Shown here piece after piece: positions 49,660-62,400 of a DNA stretch of 64,000 nt (position 1 is the first letter of the stretch; every line of letters begins with the position of its first letter). The notes beneath the pieces were generated by a model, which was given only the letters and a program-made list of their open reading frames with translations, was not told the origin of the DNA and did not search any database. The stretch comes from Aphidius gifuensis (Eukaryota; Arthropoda; Insecta; Hymenoptera; Braconidae). A program made the position numbers and the translations under genes. The stretch spans positions 4,650,001 through 4,714,000 of the forward strand of contig NC_057789.1 of assembly GCF_014905175.1 (NCBI RefSeq), given 5' to 3'.

Positions 49660-50807
49660 ATCGTTTTGACATTGTCAATTTTTATTTTTTTAAATAAAAT
49701 AATTGATAACTTTGTAATTATTAAAGTTTTTTAAATTAATTTATGAATTTTTAAGTTAAATTTATGATAAATATTTTCATTGACTGATTGTCTTGGATCA
49801 ATGAAGGCCATTGGAGGGGAATTTTACAGTCAAAAAAAAAAAAAACCAGATAACCTCGGATCTTTTAATCTTTTCTACTCAATGAAATTTCGTAATTTCA
49901 TTAAAATTTATACTAATTATCTCAATAAGAAACCAAAACAAGTCTTAATTTATTTTTTTTTTATTTTTTCTATACTCATTTGAACATTGTGGCTGTTGTA
50001 TTTTTTTTTCTTTTCATTTTGATTCAAGACAAATATTAAAGTGATCGACCTTGGTATCCAAAAATATAATATTTGCATCGTTTTTTTTTTTTTTATCACT
50101 GTTGAGTAAAACTTCCGCGTTCCCAAAATATTGCAACATAAATAAAACACGTTTTCTTTTTTTATTTAGTATTTATTTCTAAATTTAAAATAAATTAAAA
50201 TTGATAATTAAAATAAAAATAAACAAATGAAATTGTCATTTTACTTTAATTAAATTATGAAATTTTTATATTATGAATTTTTCAAAGGTTTTTTTTTTTT
50301 ATTTCATTCATCAAGGCTGTTTATAAATATTTTAATCTGTGTTGACACTTGTCCAGTCTCTTAGCACAATAAAAAAAAAATGTCTTTTTGGAAAAAAACT
50401 TTTTCATTCGAGGTCAGAATTGTTTTTCGTGGTAAAAAATTAAAATTTCATGAAATTATGTTTCTAATATTTGAACAACACTTTAATATAATTATTCTGA
50501 ATTTTTTACAAATTAATTTCAATGTTGTAAAATATATTTCTAATGAAAAATTTTATGAAATTATTTTTCTACTATCTATATGAAAATATAAGTGTCCCAA
50601 AAGTTTTAAATTTAATTTTGATAATTATACATGAAAGTGCATCAAAGTAAAAGAAAAGCTGAAAAGAATATATATTACGGAGTTTTAATTTTCAAACAAA
50701 TATTCGATATCAACTATTTCTTGTTCATGATATTTCGACTTATCGATAGAACAAATAATAGTTGGTAATTTTTCAGCTAGATAACGCGAGTGATATTTTC
50801 TTAAATC

Positions 50808-50822
50808 CAAGATGGCCGATGT
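50808..50822 (+). promoter_or_regulatory. YY1/Pho-like site in the TRAPPC1 promoter
   Basis: CCAAGATGGCCGATG matches the AAGATGGCGGC-type site of YY1/Pleiohomeotic, about 105 bp upstream of the TRAPPC1 ATG and probably close to the transcription start. Similar ATGGC words occur upstream of the zinc-finger and RNF19 genes. Confidence 0.4.
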
Positions 50823-50922
50823 AAACAATAACAATTGCATCTGTCAATTGTCATAACTCATAAGTGAATAAGTCATAATATTTTTATCAATTTTAATAAA
50901 ATTTGTCACTATTAAAAGTGAA

Positions 50923-51517
50923 ATGACAATTCACAATTTATATATATTTTCTCGAACAGGTGTATTGCTCCATTATGCCGAATGGAACAGACAAAATAAA
51001 TCAGGCATCACAAATGAGGAGGTAACTACTGATGTAAGAATTCATAATTAAAATAACAATTCAACTTTTAACTAATTAAAATTTTATTAACATTAGGAAT
51101 CAAAATTAATGTATGGTATGTTATTTTCCATCAAATCATTTGTCAATAAAATATCACCGTTGGATCCAAAAGAAGGTTTTTTATATTACAAAACAAGTAA
51201 ATATACCTTGCATTATTTAGAAACACCTACTGGTCTTAAATTTGTACTCAACACTGATAATCAATCACAAAATGTCAGAGAATTACTTCAACAATTATAT
51301 AGCCAGGTAAATAATTAGAAAATTAAATTATGTACCTATTTAAATTTAATAAACAAAGAGTAAAGCAGTGTCAATGATTTTTTTATAGGTCTACTTGGAG
51401 TATGTTGTTAAAAATCCAATTTGTCCAATGAATGAACCAATTCAAAGTGAATTATTTAAGTTAAAAGTTGATGAACTTATGAAAAAATCACCAATATTTT
51501 TAAATAGATCATTATAA
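50923..51517 (+). CDS. TRAPPC1: Trafficking protein particle complex subunit 1
   Basis: Three exons, 50923-51021, 51097-51306 and 51389-51517, join in phase to 145 residues, the usual length. TRAPPC1 (yeast Bet5) is a longin-fold core subunit of the TRAPP complexes, which activate Rab1/Ypt1 (and Rab11) to tether vesicles at the Golgi. Family marks: MTIHNLYIFSRTGVLLHYAEW at the N-terminus, then KLMYGMLFSIKSFVNKISPL, FLYYKTSKYTLHYLETPTGL and VYLEYVVKNP. Introns are very short (75 and 82 bp) and the gene is complete. It is divergent or unlinked in function to its neighbours. A YY1-like site precedes it. Confidence 0.96.
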
Positions 51518-53188
51518 TTGTTAATAATTAATATATTTAAAATAAACAAATCAGTTACAAATTTGTAAGTGGATTATTTTTTTTTTCTTTTTACGTTAAA
51601 TGAATTAATGACAGAAATTAAATACTTTGTTATAATTAATGGCTCTTTATTTATTTATTTCATGAAGACATTGACAAGCACAGTGAATAAAAATTTTGTA
51701 GCTTCAATTAATTCACAAAACGAAAGACAAGTTATCAATCAAATTGCCAATGTAAATTTGCTTTCATAAACTCAGTATTATCTACAAAATTTTGTTTAAT
51801 TTTTACTATCTATTTGCCTGAGTTTGGATGAAATATTTTTACACAGTTTATTTGTTTTATTCTACAATTAATTACCATTAGAAAATTTTAATTATTGACG
51901 TCAGTTTATGAATATAGCATAGAGTTGTAAGTTGTTTTATCAAATAACTTATTTTGTTTTATTTAAAAATTGCGATTACACAAATTTATATATTTTTTTT
52001 CTACTCAGTGTATTGAACGAGGCTTCTTGAAATTACCTGATGGAAATTTATCTGTAAATATTTCTAAAAAAAAAAAAAGAAAATGTAAAGAAATTAATAA
52101 CAAATTCTTTTTTCAGTTGTTTTCTTTTTTTGTATTTTTTTTTCTTTTTCATACAAAGTATTTCGACAAGCTAGCAAATTTTTGGAAGCATTCAGAAACT
52201 TTTATTTGGACAGACATGTGAATAATTGTTTTTTTTTTATTAATTGTATGATTTGTCTGATTATGAACATTACTTAATTACTAGTAATTTTTAAATCAAC
52301 CGATTCCATTTTAAATTTTACTCAATAAGAGAAGAAATTATGCTATTTTTTATTGGAACGGATTGGATGACACTGTATTATTTATAATTTAAAGCACAGA
52401 ACATTTTATAGCTTGAAATTATTTTAGCTACATATTCACTGTGTAACATAATTTTCATTTAATTTAATTGTACAATCATGATGATTTTATTATTTTTATT
52501 TAAATTATATATATTATTATTCAACCCAAATAATTACTGATCATTCTGGGCTTAATTTTCATGCATATTTGTACAGAATTATTTCATCCACGTAATGCTG
52601 ACTTTTCGAGAATAAATAATATCAAATTTTTTTTTTTATTATTTTGATGGCTTCTTGTATATTCAAATTTAACAATTGAGTTATTGTTATTTTTTATAAA
52701 AAAATGTATATGCACTTGTGTGAAAAAATAATATTTTATATAAGATTAATCATTTTTTTTTTTTTTCTCAGGCTTATGAAAAAAAGTACGATAAAAAATT
52801 CAAAATTTGTATGATTAACTTGAATTTAGCCTAAATAAAAATTTATATTTTTTTTTCTAGGACAAAATATTAATAAATAAACAAAAAAAAAATATTTTAT
52901 ACAGTTTATTTAAAAAAATAAAACAAATTTAAAATTTTTTACCTTCTAGCCACAAAAAAAATAGCAAAAAACATATGATAAAATATAAACAAAAAATATA
53001 TTTATTATTTGTATAAAAAAAAAAAAGAAAAAAAAATTTATTCCACGTTGAAATATGTTTTTCGTCCAATCAGAAATTATTATCTTGACATGAATATTTT
53101 GTAGAGTTAATGTGTAAATTACATTACTTGCATAGATAAGTCAGTCTTAGTTTTAAATTTTTTTTTTTTTTTTTTCTAATTAATTTGC
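51518..53188. other. Convergent spacer between TRAPPC1 and the RNF19-like gene
   Basis: 3' UTRs of both genes in A/T-rich sequence. Plus-strand fragments near 51660-51770 (a short frame starting MKTLTSTVNKNF) and 52010-52110 (CIERGFLKLPDGNLSVN after a CTACTCAG acceptor) look slightly coding but join to nothing recognisable; I do not call them genes. Confidence 0.5.
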
Positions 53189-56100
53189 TTAGCTGTGTGA
53201 TTTTTCATCGACAATGCTAATAGCATCAATTGCCTCGTTGTTAATAACTGATGTAAGAATGAGTGCAGTAGTTGGTGTTGTGGAAGTTATAAGGTTGGCA
53301 CTTGAGCTTGGTTCTTCAATCACAGGCAATCTTTTTTCTCCACACGTTGCTGAATTATGAAAAAAAACATTTCTAAGTGCAGCAACATTAACTCTTTCAC
53401 GAGATCCATCATCAGATGTTGAGTCATCATCATTTGAACATCTAAAAATAATTTTACAAGTTTAAAAATAAATATTTAATCAATAAAATCAAACAACTGT
53501 TAATAATTCACTGAGTAACGATTTTTTCTCATTTTTTTCTTTTATAAATAAATTTATAAAATATAAAATAAATACCTAGGTTTTTGCATTTCAATATCAG
53601 TATCATTTTCTTTATTTTTTTTTTTTCTTGTTGATCTTTCTTGTCCTCTAGTAGTAGAAGAAACAATGGCAGGTTCTTGATCAGCCTCAATAAAACTAAC
53701 ATGATCATCAAAACGAACTCTTTCAGATGCAGCATCTTCACCACAAAATGTCCAACTACTTGAATCACTGTGTTGACGATCTAATGTCGGTCTTCTTCTT
53801 GCTCTTTTAGCCAAACCAGGAACAATTTCTTCCAATGAACTCAGTGATGCAGCTTGTCCAGCAGAATCCATTTGACAATTTGATATTATAATTTGTTCAC
53901 AATCAATAGACTTACTACCACTATTTATTGAATTTCCATCAATTTTAAAATTAAGAACTGAACCAGCAAGTGCTCGTGTTGATGCACCACCATCATCAGC
54001 AGCAATTGATGCATTTACTGATTTTTCAGATAGACTTGTTGCTGCTGATGCTGTTTCACTACATAAACTAAATCTTTGACTTGATGCAATATCAGCTTGT
54101 ACTTCTAATTTTTGTCCACATGGTAATACACTTGATGCAATACTACCAGCTAAACTTGTACCAGCAAGTGCAACATTACTTGCACTTTCACGATCATTTT
54201 CACGTCCTAATTTTTCTAATTGACTTCCACTACCAAGTGACAATGATGCTTCACCAATTGATGGATTACCACCACGATGACTTGTAACATCAATAGATGC
54301 TGTATCTAAATTAATAATAAATAAATAAATAATACATTTTAAAATTAATAAAAAATATTTTAATTAATTGTTTAATTATTTTTTATGTTGTACCTCCAAC
54401 ATTTATACCACTCAGGGTACCCATTAATTCATTTTCATCATCAAAATCAAATCTAACACCAGAGCCATTTGTTGTTACACCACATCCTCCACTTCTGCAT
54501 AGTGACACCGGTACAACACCGTAAACATAAAATAATAAAATTGGTACACCAATACCAACAGCAAGACCAGCAAGTATTGGAGATACTAGTACCTATAAAC
54601 AAAAATAATTTAAAAAATTAATTTATAAATTTAATCAACAACACATTGCTATGAGAATCAGCTTGATGTGTTAATTTGATAACAATGATATAATTTATGA
54701 AATAAATAATTATTCATCTTGTTCATATTTAAAACATTAATTTCATTTAAATTTTTAAGGATAAAAATGAGTCATAAATTGATTAATTGTTGAGGTAATT
54801 TTTAATCAAGTATTATTATAAATAAATTATATTTAATATGGAAAAAAAATTGAGTGTAGTGATAGTCGGATCTCAGTCAGAGATATATCGAGTACAGAAA
54901 GAGACAAACCAAAAAGTATATGGGTGGGTGGTAAAAAGTGAGATGAGAGAAAGATATTGATTGAAGGGAAGAATGCGCGCACACAGAGAGTGTATTACTC
55001 TTCTCACGTACAACCATCCAGCGAACCATCCCAACCAACCAACCAACTACAACATCCAACACATTTTGTTACGCCCGTGGTCCTCCTCAGAGTGTTAGCC
55101 AGAACAGTTGTCAAACTGAATTACTTTCAGACACTTTGCTCTATATTCCAAAAATAAATATCATCATATATTTATTTTTTTTTATTTTTTGTTTTTTATA
55201 ACATCAACAAATAATATTTATAAAATAAATAAATAATATTATAAATCTAATAAATAAATATTATATTTTAAATATTTGATAAATAATATCAACAGTGAAT
55301 TGAACAAGACAATTATTTTAAATAAAAAAATTAAAAAAATAAAAATTTAAATGATGAATCAAAGAGTTGAGGCGTGACGAGACTCAATGAGAATTGCTCA
55401 TTGCTTTTTTTACGGAAGAGTACAGTAGAAAAAAAAAAAAAAAAAAAACAAGGAAACAAAGAGACAAAAAAATTAAAAAATAAAGAAAGATAAAAGTTGA
55501 GAAATAAAACGGTGAGGAAGAGGAGGATATTGGTGGTCGCGCCCAACGAAGTGTGACTAGTATGCCGGACGTTGAACAGACTATGAGCTTTCAGATGAAG
55601 TCGAGTATTTGAACTGAATTGTTGTTGAATTTTATCATTAACAATTAAGTATTAATATCAGAATAAATAATAAATATAATCATATTAAATTATTAAAATA
55701 ATTAAGTAAAAAAAAGTACGAGAGAAAAAGAAAAAATGTCTGACAGTGAAGATACAGATGCTTCTGGTGCAGCGGAATGGCCAGTGACACCAATAACAAA
55801 AGAATGGCTTGAAAATATGTTAACAGCACATCATGGTAATGGATCAATAATAAATGTTGATGATTTTAATATTAGTCCAGGATGTACTACTGGTGAATCA
55901 GTGCTCAGTGATATTCTTGCTGTCAATGTTGATTATACATTAAATTCTGATGATGCCAAACGTAAATTAAGTGTCATGGTTAAATTGCTTCCTCAAGATC
56001 CATACAATCGTTTTTTTGTAACTGAAGCACAATTTGATCTTCGTGAAATTAAATTTTATACTCAGGTAAATATTTTATCTTCTTCTTGTTATTTTAAATA

Positions 56101-59100
56101 ATTAATTTTCTTTTTTATTTTTATTATGTACATCAGGTTGTAGCAGACTTGGAAGCATTCCAAAAAAAGCAATTGTCTTCAACTGATAGAGCAATCATTG
56201 AACTTCCAATAGCAAAATGTATCCACGCCCATTATAAACCAGCAGGAGGTACTGAAGATACACCAGAACCACCAGAATCATTTTTAGTACTTGAAAATCT
56301 TCGTACTCGTGGTTTTGAAGGTGCTGAATTTTCACGTGGTTTAACATTGAGACAAACTGAAGCTGCATTAAGTGCAATAGCATGTCTTCATGCATTATCA
56401 TTAACTTTAAAAGTTAAAGAAAATAAATCATTGTCTGAACGTTATCCATTTTTATTTCAAACAGCAAAAGCAACTGATTCTTATCAAATGTTAGTTGAAC
56501 GTGGTTTACCACAATTAGCACGTTTTCTTGAACGTCGACCTGGTCTTGAAGCTGTACTTGAAGCATTATTGGCACTTAGACCAAAAACCAAAGAAATTAT
56601 ATCATCATTACTTGCACCAGAAAATCCACTTGCATTAATAACACACACCGATTTTTGGTGTAATAATTTATTATTTAAATTTGATGATGATGAAAATTGC
56701 AAATGTGTTATACTTGATTGGCAAATGGTTACTTATAGTAGACCAACAAATGACATTGCATTATTACTTGTTAGTTCTGTACCAACTGAATTAAGAAGAA
56801 GAAATACTGCTGGATTATTGGATAAATATTGGGAAACTTTAAATAATACTTGTCATTCACTTGGTCTTGATATTCATGAAGAACTTGGATATACTAGACA
56901 AGATCTTGATGCTGATTATCGACGTTCACAATTACTTGCATTATTACTTTGTATTGGTTCAGTTGATGTTGCATTTGGTGATCCACTTACTGAACAAAGA
57001 CTCATTGATGTACTTGAAGATCTTCATAATGATGGGGTTCTTAATCTTGAAACAATTGACGTTGCAAAGTAGTTTTATTTATTTTTTTTAAATATGTATA
57101 TTCATCAGCAATGACATAAATAAAATTAAATAAAAATAACAAGACTTCAAAAGAAGAAAAAAAAAATAATTATAAGTAAAGATTATTCAAAAATTTGTGA
57201 TGTTTTTCTTAAACAATTATTTCCATTTTATATTTATTTATAAAACAATAATGTTGATGTTTTTTTTATTACTTTTTACTATTGAATGTTCAATTAATTA
57301 TTCGATTTTTTTTACTTGATAATTTTAACTTCGTACATCAATTTTATACGTCACCAAAGTGTACTGATTAATTTCATTGAAAGTGCTCCAAAAGAAAAAT
57401 AATAATAATAATAGAATAAATAATATTTATAATAATAATATTAATAATAATAAATTGTAAGACAGCAAAAGTTGGTAGTGAGCCAAAATAGTGAAACTGC
57501 TAATATATTGCATTCGACTGAGGCTCAATAGAGGTGTAGAGCATGCTATGAGCTTTCCCGTATCAAATTAAAAACAATTAAATACTCAAAGAAACTGAAA
57601 TATTAAGAAACAACAAAAAAAAAAGAAAAAAGTAATTGAAGACAATTATATGTATGGCTCAGCCAAGAGAAAGTTTAAACGGCAAAAAAAAATAATAATA
57701 AATAAATAAATAATAATTGAAAATAATGTTTTAAAATTATTTTGTCAGTTTAAAAAGAAAAAATGTTATTTGTATATTATTTTTTTTCTTTACTTTAGTC
57801 AGTAATGATTTTTTAAAAAAATGAATAATAATAAAAATGAATTTCATTGTCTCAAAATACAACAGTGATTGGAGAGAAAAAAAAAAAGAATAAATAATAA
57901 TTGTAGTAATATAAAAATACATTCTGGTTTTGTCTCTGTCTCTTTCTTATTACTGACAACTTTATAAATTATGTAATTTGATTAATATTAAGACGTAATG
58001 TAATTTTTTTCTTTGTACACTGTACAAAATAATAAAATAATATCTTTAATATCACGAGTTTAGTATTTTTCTTGTTTTTATATAATCCAAGGAAATTAAT
58101 TGTAATAATAATACTTTTTAAAATCAATCAATTATGACAAAAAAAATTTATGCAATCTCCACGTGTCGTCAGTAAATTATTATGAATAAAATGAATAAAA
58201 TGAATAAGTCATGATATTTTTTTTTATTTTTTTTTATTAAACTTACCGATGCTGCTACACCTCCGGCAATTAAGGCGTTTCTTTTGTGTTTATTTGCTAA
58301 TTCGTATCGTGTATACAATTTCCTGCCAACCCAAACTGGAATTCCTGATAATAACAATTAGAAAAAAAAAAAAAACAAAATAGTATATGTTAAAATAATG
58401 ACAACAACTTAATAGCAGCTTGTGCATTGATAATTTGTTTTTTTTTTGTTAAAAATGGGAAATAAAAAAGTAATGTTATTTACCTATTATCATAGCTGGA
58501 ACAGCAATTCCAGCAATTAAACCAATACCAACAGGTGCACCAACCAGTGTACCCAATTGCCATAGTATTTTCTTTTTTCTTGACCAAGGCTTTTTACCCC
58601 AAAACGTGCATCCAGATGGACTTTAAAAAATGAAAAAAATAAATCATCGTTATTTATAATTTAAATTATTTAAATAATCATTAATTTGTTTATTTAATTT
58701 TTCAAAGAATAAATCATTTCATCAACAATTAATCGTCATCACTTGTTTTTCAACTGATAAGAGTTTTATTTATTTAAATATGCTACGTTGTAAATATAAA
58801 ACGTCACAAGTTAAAATCAAAAATTCCATTATAAAAATAAAACATATGAGGTCATTAATATGTTATTAAAATTATTATAATAATAATATAATTTTTTTTG
58901 TTACCTTAAATAATGTAGATCACTAATTTCTTTCATACACAACCAGCAAAATTCAGCACCACAAACAGCACAAGTCATATGATTACAACTGCCATCATCC
59001 ATTTTGACAATGAGTATTTGACATCTTGGACATGGTTTGATATCATCTCCTGATAAAATAATATATCAACAAATATTAATAAATATTTTGTAATTTAATT

Positions 59101-60217
59101 AAAATAAAAACTTACTATGTTGTGAATCAGTTTGGCTAAAACTCAATGAAGAACTTCTTTCATAGTGTTGTGCTCTTTGAGCTCTTGCAGCATCACAAGT
59201 TTGATTTGGATGCCATCTTGCTTTACAATGATAACAAAAATACGAATCACAACCAGGTCTTTCACATCTTAATTTTGGACATGATGCACAACCACTTGCA
59301 ATAACAGCAAAACAACAATCTGGTGCTGGACACCATCTTACATCTGATTCAACAGCAAGTACTCTTCTTACCATAAAATCTTCATATTTTTCCAACTGTG
59401 TTTGATCATTAAGTATCATACGAATATCTGTAATAATAAATAGTATTATAATAATGATACATTTTTTATTTAAATTTAAATTTAATTTTGTAATAATACA
59501 TACCATTGGGATGAATTGGCTCAGAACACTCTGGACACGCAATATTAATACGTGACTCAGATATTTCCATTCTAAGATATTGCTGGAAACAGTCATAACA
59601 GCTTCGATGATGACAAGACTGTATTACTGGAAATGAGTCGTATGACAATTCAGCTAAACACAGAGGACACTCCAATAAACCATTTTCACAACTCTATAAT
59701 TAATTTTAAATATTTCATTAGTATTTTTACTCTATTTTTTAATCAACTTAATGAAGATTTAAAAATAATTTAATTTAATAAAATAACAACCTTTCCAGCA
59801 GTTGAAATACCAGAACTTTTACTAGATGTTCTTTGTAATTCTGAATTATGAAATTGACAATGACTTGGATTATTGGTGGTCACTTTTACATCACCCTTTT
59901 CAACATCTGGTGTTTTACTATTTGTTGAATCTTTGCCTGAAAAATTAACAATTATTTTTCTCTTTTTTTCTTTAATTTAATGAACTCAATTTAACAAAGT
60001 TAATAATGTTAACAAATAAATTTTTTTAAATGTCTAGACTTTAATTATTTTTACCTTTTGTACTATTACGATTAGAATTTGATGCTCTTGCAATTCTTCG
60101 ACCAATCAATGGACTTGCATACAATAATCTTCTTAATGAAAATCTTGCAAATAATCGCCTTGGCCTTGGTGATGATGCATTGCATCCTCCAGCAACTGAT
60201 TCACTTTCTTTGGCCAT
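53189..60217 (-). CDS. RNF19A: RNF19-type RBR E3 ubiquitin ligase (dorfin-like), membrane-anchored
   Basis: Ten coding exons, 60055-60217, 59791-59936, 59504-59693, 59116-59427, 58905-59049, 58484-58620, 58247-58344, 54394-54592, 53576-54305 and 53189-53441, in consistent phase; 790 residues. RBR ligases accept ubiquitin from an E2 at RING1 and form a thioester in RING2 before transfer. RING1 starts at C112 (CPLCLAELSYDSFPVIQSCH), the IBR follows (WCPAPDC, CASCPKLRC, FCYHCKARWHPNQTC), and RING2 has CPRC, the likely catalytic Cys292 in DDGSCNHMTC, and FCWLC. Two membrane segments lie at about 341-369 and 399-423, ending in VVPVSLCRSGGCGV, all as in vertebrate RNF19A/B. The long C-terminal tail is Ser/Ala-rich and low in complexity. 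Vertebrate RNF19 acts at the ER and on misfolded proteins. A or B orthology cannot be decided. Intron 54593-58246 contains a nested gene. Confidence 0.95.
55736..57072 (+). CDS. EcKinase-like (ecdysteroid kinase-like / CHK) protein, nested in an RNF19 intron
   Basis: Two exons, 55736-56065 and 56137-57072, give 421 residues. The family (EcKinase, formerly DUF1679 or CHK-like) has the aminoglycoside/choline-kinase fold; some members phosphorylate ecdysteroids and others are linked to detoxification. Seen here: a Lys in the glycine-poor N-lobe (LSVMVKLLPQDPYNRFF), FLVLENLRTRGF at the hinge, the Brenner motif HTDFWCNNLLF (His280-Asp282) with catalytic Asp282 and Asn286-Asn287, and ILDWQ with metal-binding Asp304. 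The gene lies entirely within an intron of the oppositely transcribed RNF19 gene, with its own promoter-like sequence upstream (55550-55600). The protein lacks a signal peptide and is probably cytosolic. Substrate cannot be told. Confidence 0.93.
57073..58246. other. Rest of the RNF19 intron: 3' UTR of the nested gene
   Basis: Many AATAAA signals for the nested kinase gene. A less A/T-rich pocket at 57460-57570 contains TGAGCC / GGCTCA arms (57478-57483, 57519-57524) and the words AGCATGCT and CTATGAGCTTTC; the last also occurs in the kinase promoter near 55580. No coding sequence seen. Confidence 0.45.
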
Positions 60218-60700
60218 TTATAATATATATTTATAATTTAATATGTAATTTAATTTTTTATAATTTTTTTTTTTTTGTTTTATTTATAATATCATATTGT
60301 CATCACTTTAAATATCCATCAACACACCAGTTTCTAAAAAAAAAAAACAAAATAAAAAGATAATTTAATTATAAAAAAAAATCTATTTATAAATAAAGAA
60401 AAAAAAAATGGAAATATTGATGATTAAAATCACAATTAAATACTCTATTCTTAGCAGTCTATTTTGATTGTTTCGTAGCGACACAAATGACCAGCACACT
60501 AATCACAAGACGTTAGCTAGATGACTAAATAATGACGATTTTTTTTAACATGAGAAACCTGATTGAATTATGAATCACGCGATTACAAAGTAAAATTTTT
60601 TTAAATATAGAAATAATATTGACATAAAATACAAATAAATTTCTTGAGTATTTTTTTTTTTTATACACCACTTGACAAAATAATAAATAAATAAATAATT

Positions 60701-60716
60701 ACACACACACACACAC
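60701..60716. repeat. CA microsatellite
   Basis: Eight AC units. A potential marker; no function implied. Confidence 0.8.
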
Positions 60717-61466
60717 TTGAAAAATTGATAGGGTATTTAAATTTTACTCTAGACATGAATTGTGCACAGATTGCAAAATTATGAAGTGAAAATTTCAATT
60801 TCACAAGACTCTCTTTTAACTAACCCCTCTTTCTTATTTTTATTTTTTATTTTCATCATCATCCAGCACGTAGAGAGAGAATATAAAAACTTTCGGTTGG
60901 TTAAAAACCCGTAACGCTTTGACACAACAGCTGACTATGTGTGACTATGAGTCAATGTGTGTATGAGAGTTGCGTCAAAATCATCTCTGTTAAATTTGCA
61001 AATTAAATAAAGACAAGGAGAGACAAGGAGAGACAGAAAAAAAGGGGTAAAAGTAGGGGCAAAAAATAATAAAAATTAAGAGATTATAACCAAAAATGAC
61101 CCTGGCGCTTGCTCCGGTTAAAAAAGCAAAGGAAAATTTGTTAAATTCTCAGTAACAAATATCAACAAATGAAAAATAAAAAATGTCATAATAAACTATG
61201 TTGGCAAAATAATAATAACAAAATAATATTTTTTTTTTTGTCACCGGAATAAGACACTTTTCATAACAGTTTTAGAAAGGTTAATATATACATTGACCCT
61301 CAAGTTTTTTTTTTTTTTTTTTTGGCATTTAATCATGGAACAGCCACTAACTTTTAGAATAAAATTTAAAAACGAGTATATTATTATTTTTATTCAATGA
61401 ATCAAGGACAACATACTCAAACGAATATACGATAAGAAAAAATAAAAAAAACACAAGTTCATTCCG

Positions 61467-61484
61467 GTTGTTGTTGTTGTTGTT
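61467..61484. repeat. GTT microsatellite
   Basis: Six GTT units followed by ATT units. Confidence 0.75.
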
Positions 61485-61891
61485 ATTATTCATGTATTTT
61501 TTTAATCGTGACAACGACTGATAAGAATATTCCTGAATAATTATTGTTGTTTTTTTTTTTGATGATGCTTACCTTAGACTAGAGATTAATTATGTATTTT
61601 ATGCACCTTTCACTTGTTGCATTTAATAATAAAATAAAATTGTATCAAAACTAAATCTGTTGGATCAACATGATGGTTTTGATTTATAAATTTTAACACT
61701 TATCACTGAATTTATATGTTATTTAATTGTGAATGTTGAATGTATGGTATTTTTAAGTAATTTATATTAAGAGCTATGATAATTAATAAATATATATGTT
61801 AGTTTATAAATAGTAATATAAAAAAATTTGATAACATTCACGATTCACGATTGCACACACAAAAAATCTCTCCATCACATTGTTAATCCCT

Positions 61892-61905
61892 TCTCTCTCT
61901 CTCTC
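61892..61905. repeat. CT microsatellite
   Basis: Seven TC units in the RNF19 upstream region; could also act as a GAGA-factor-type site on the minus strand. Confidence 0.6.
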
Positions 61906-62400
61906 CAACAATTAAGTTGATAATGTAAAATTCTACTTTATCTACAAAATGGCAAAGAGCGGTGAATTTTAAAATATTGTTGTTTATTAAATATAAATAA
62001 AATATACTTGAATGTAAATTAATTAAATTATTTTTAAAAAATCAATAAACAGACTCGAAATATCTGTATTTATTTTTTAAGCATATCTATATATTTAAAA
62101 ATAATTTTTCGTTTTTTATACTAAACAAATTAAAAAGTAGAAAAATAACAATAATTATATATAATGAATAAAATAATTACAACTACTAAGTCATGAATTT
62201 TTTTATAAATTTTTTTTTTTTTTTTTATGAAATGATGATGCCATGTTTTGTTTTTTCTTATTTGAAAATTTATATTTTTGAATAACGAGAAAAATTAATT
62301 ATTTTAAAAATTGAAAAATACACATGTATTATTAATAATTAATTTTAATTTGATAACACAATAATTATTATTATCATCATAAAGAATAATACGGACAAAT

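Larger units (their letters stand above)
42843..50922. other. Long gene-poor A/T-rich region
   Basis: About 8 kb without a recognisable gene. The left end is the upstream region of the Ser-rich gene (E-box-free, G/C-richer to about 42930). Points of note: palindrome ATTGACGTCAAT at 44963-44974, a less A/T-rich patch at 47520-47600, inverted arms TGACAAAG / CTTTGTCA at 47672-47752, and a possible minus-strand first exon ending at a donor near 49520. The right end (50770-50920) is the TRAPPC1 promoter. Otherwise simple A/T sequence. Confidence 0.5.
60218..62400. promoter_or_regulatory. Upstream region of the RNF19-like gene
   Basis: Contains the 5' UTR and promoter, probably spread over untranslated exons that I cannot delimit. 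G/C-richer patches at 60880-60980 and 61090-61120, and a CTACAAAATGGCAAAGAGCGG block near 61940 with an ATGGC word like those at the other promoters. Simple repeats: CA (60701-60716), GTT (61467-61484) and CT (61892-61905). No coding sequence. Confidence 0.4.

Noticed and set aside
51970..52221. Plus-strand frame after a CTACTCAG acceptor (CIERGFLKLPDG)
   Set aside because: Runs into low-complexity Lys and Phe stretches; no partner exon and no family.
53529..53768. Minus-strand open frame rich in Leu and Lys
   Set aside because: Wrong frame of the RNF19 exon 53576-54305.
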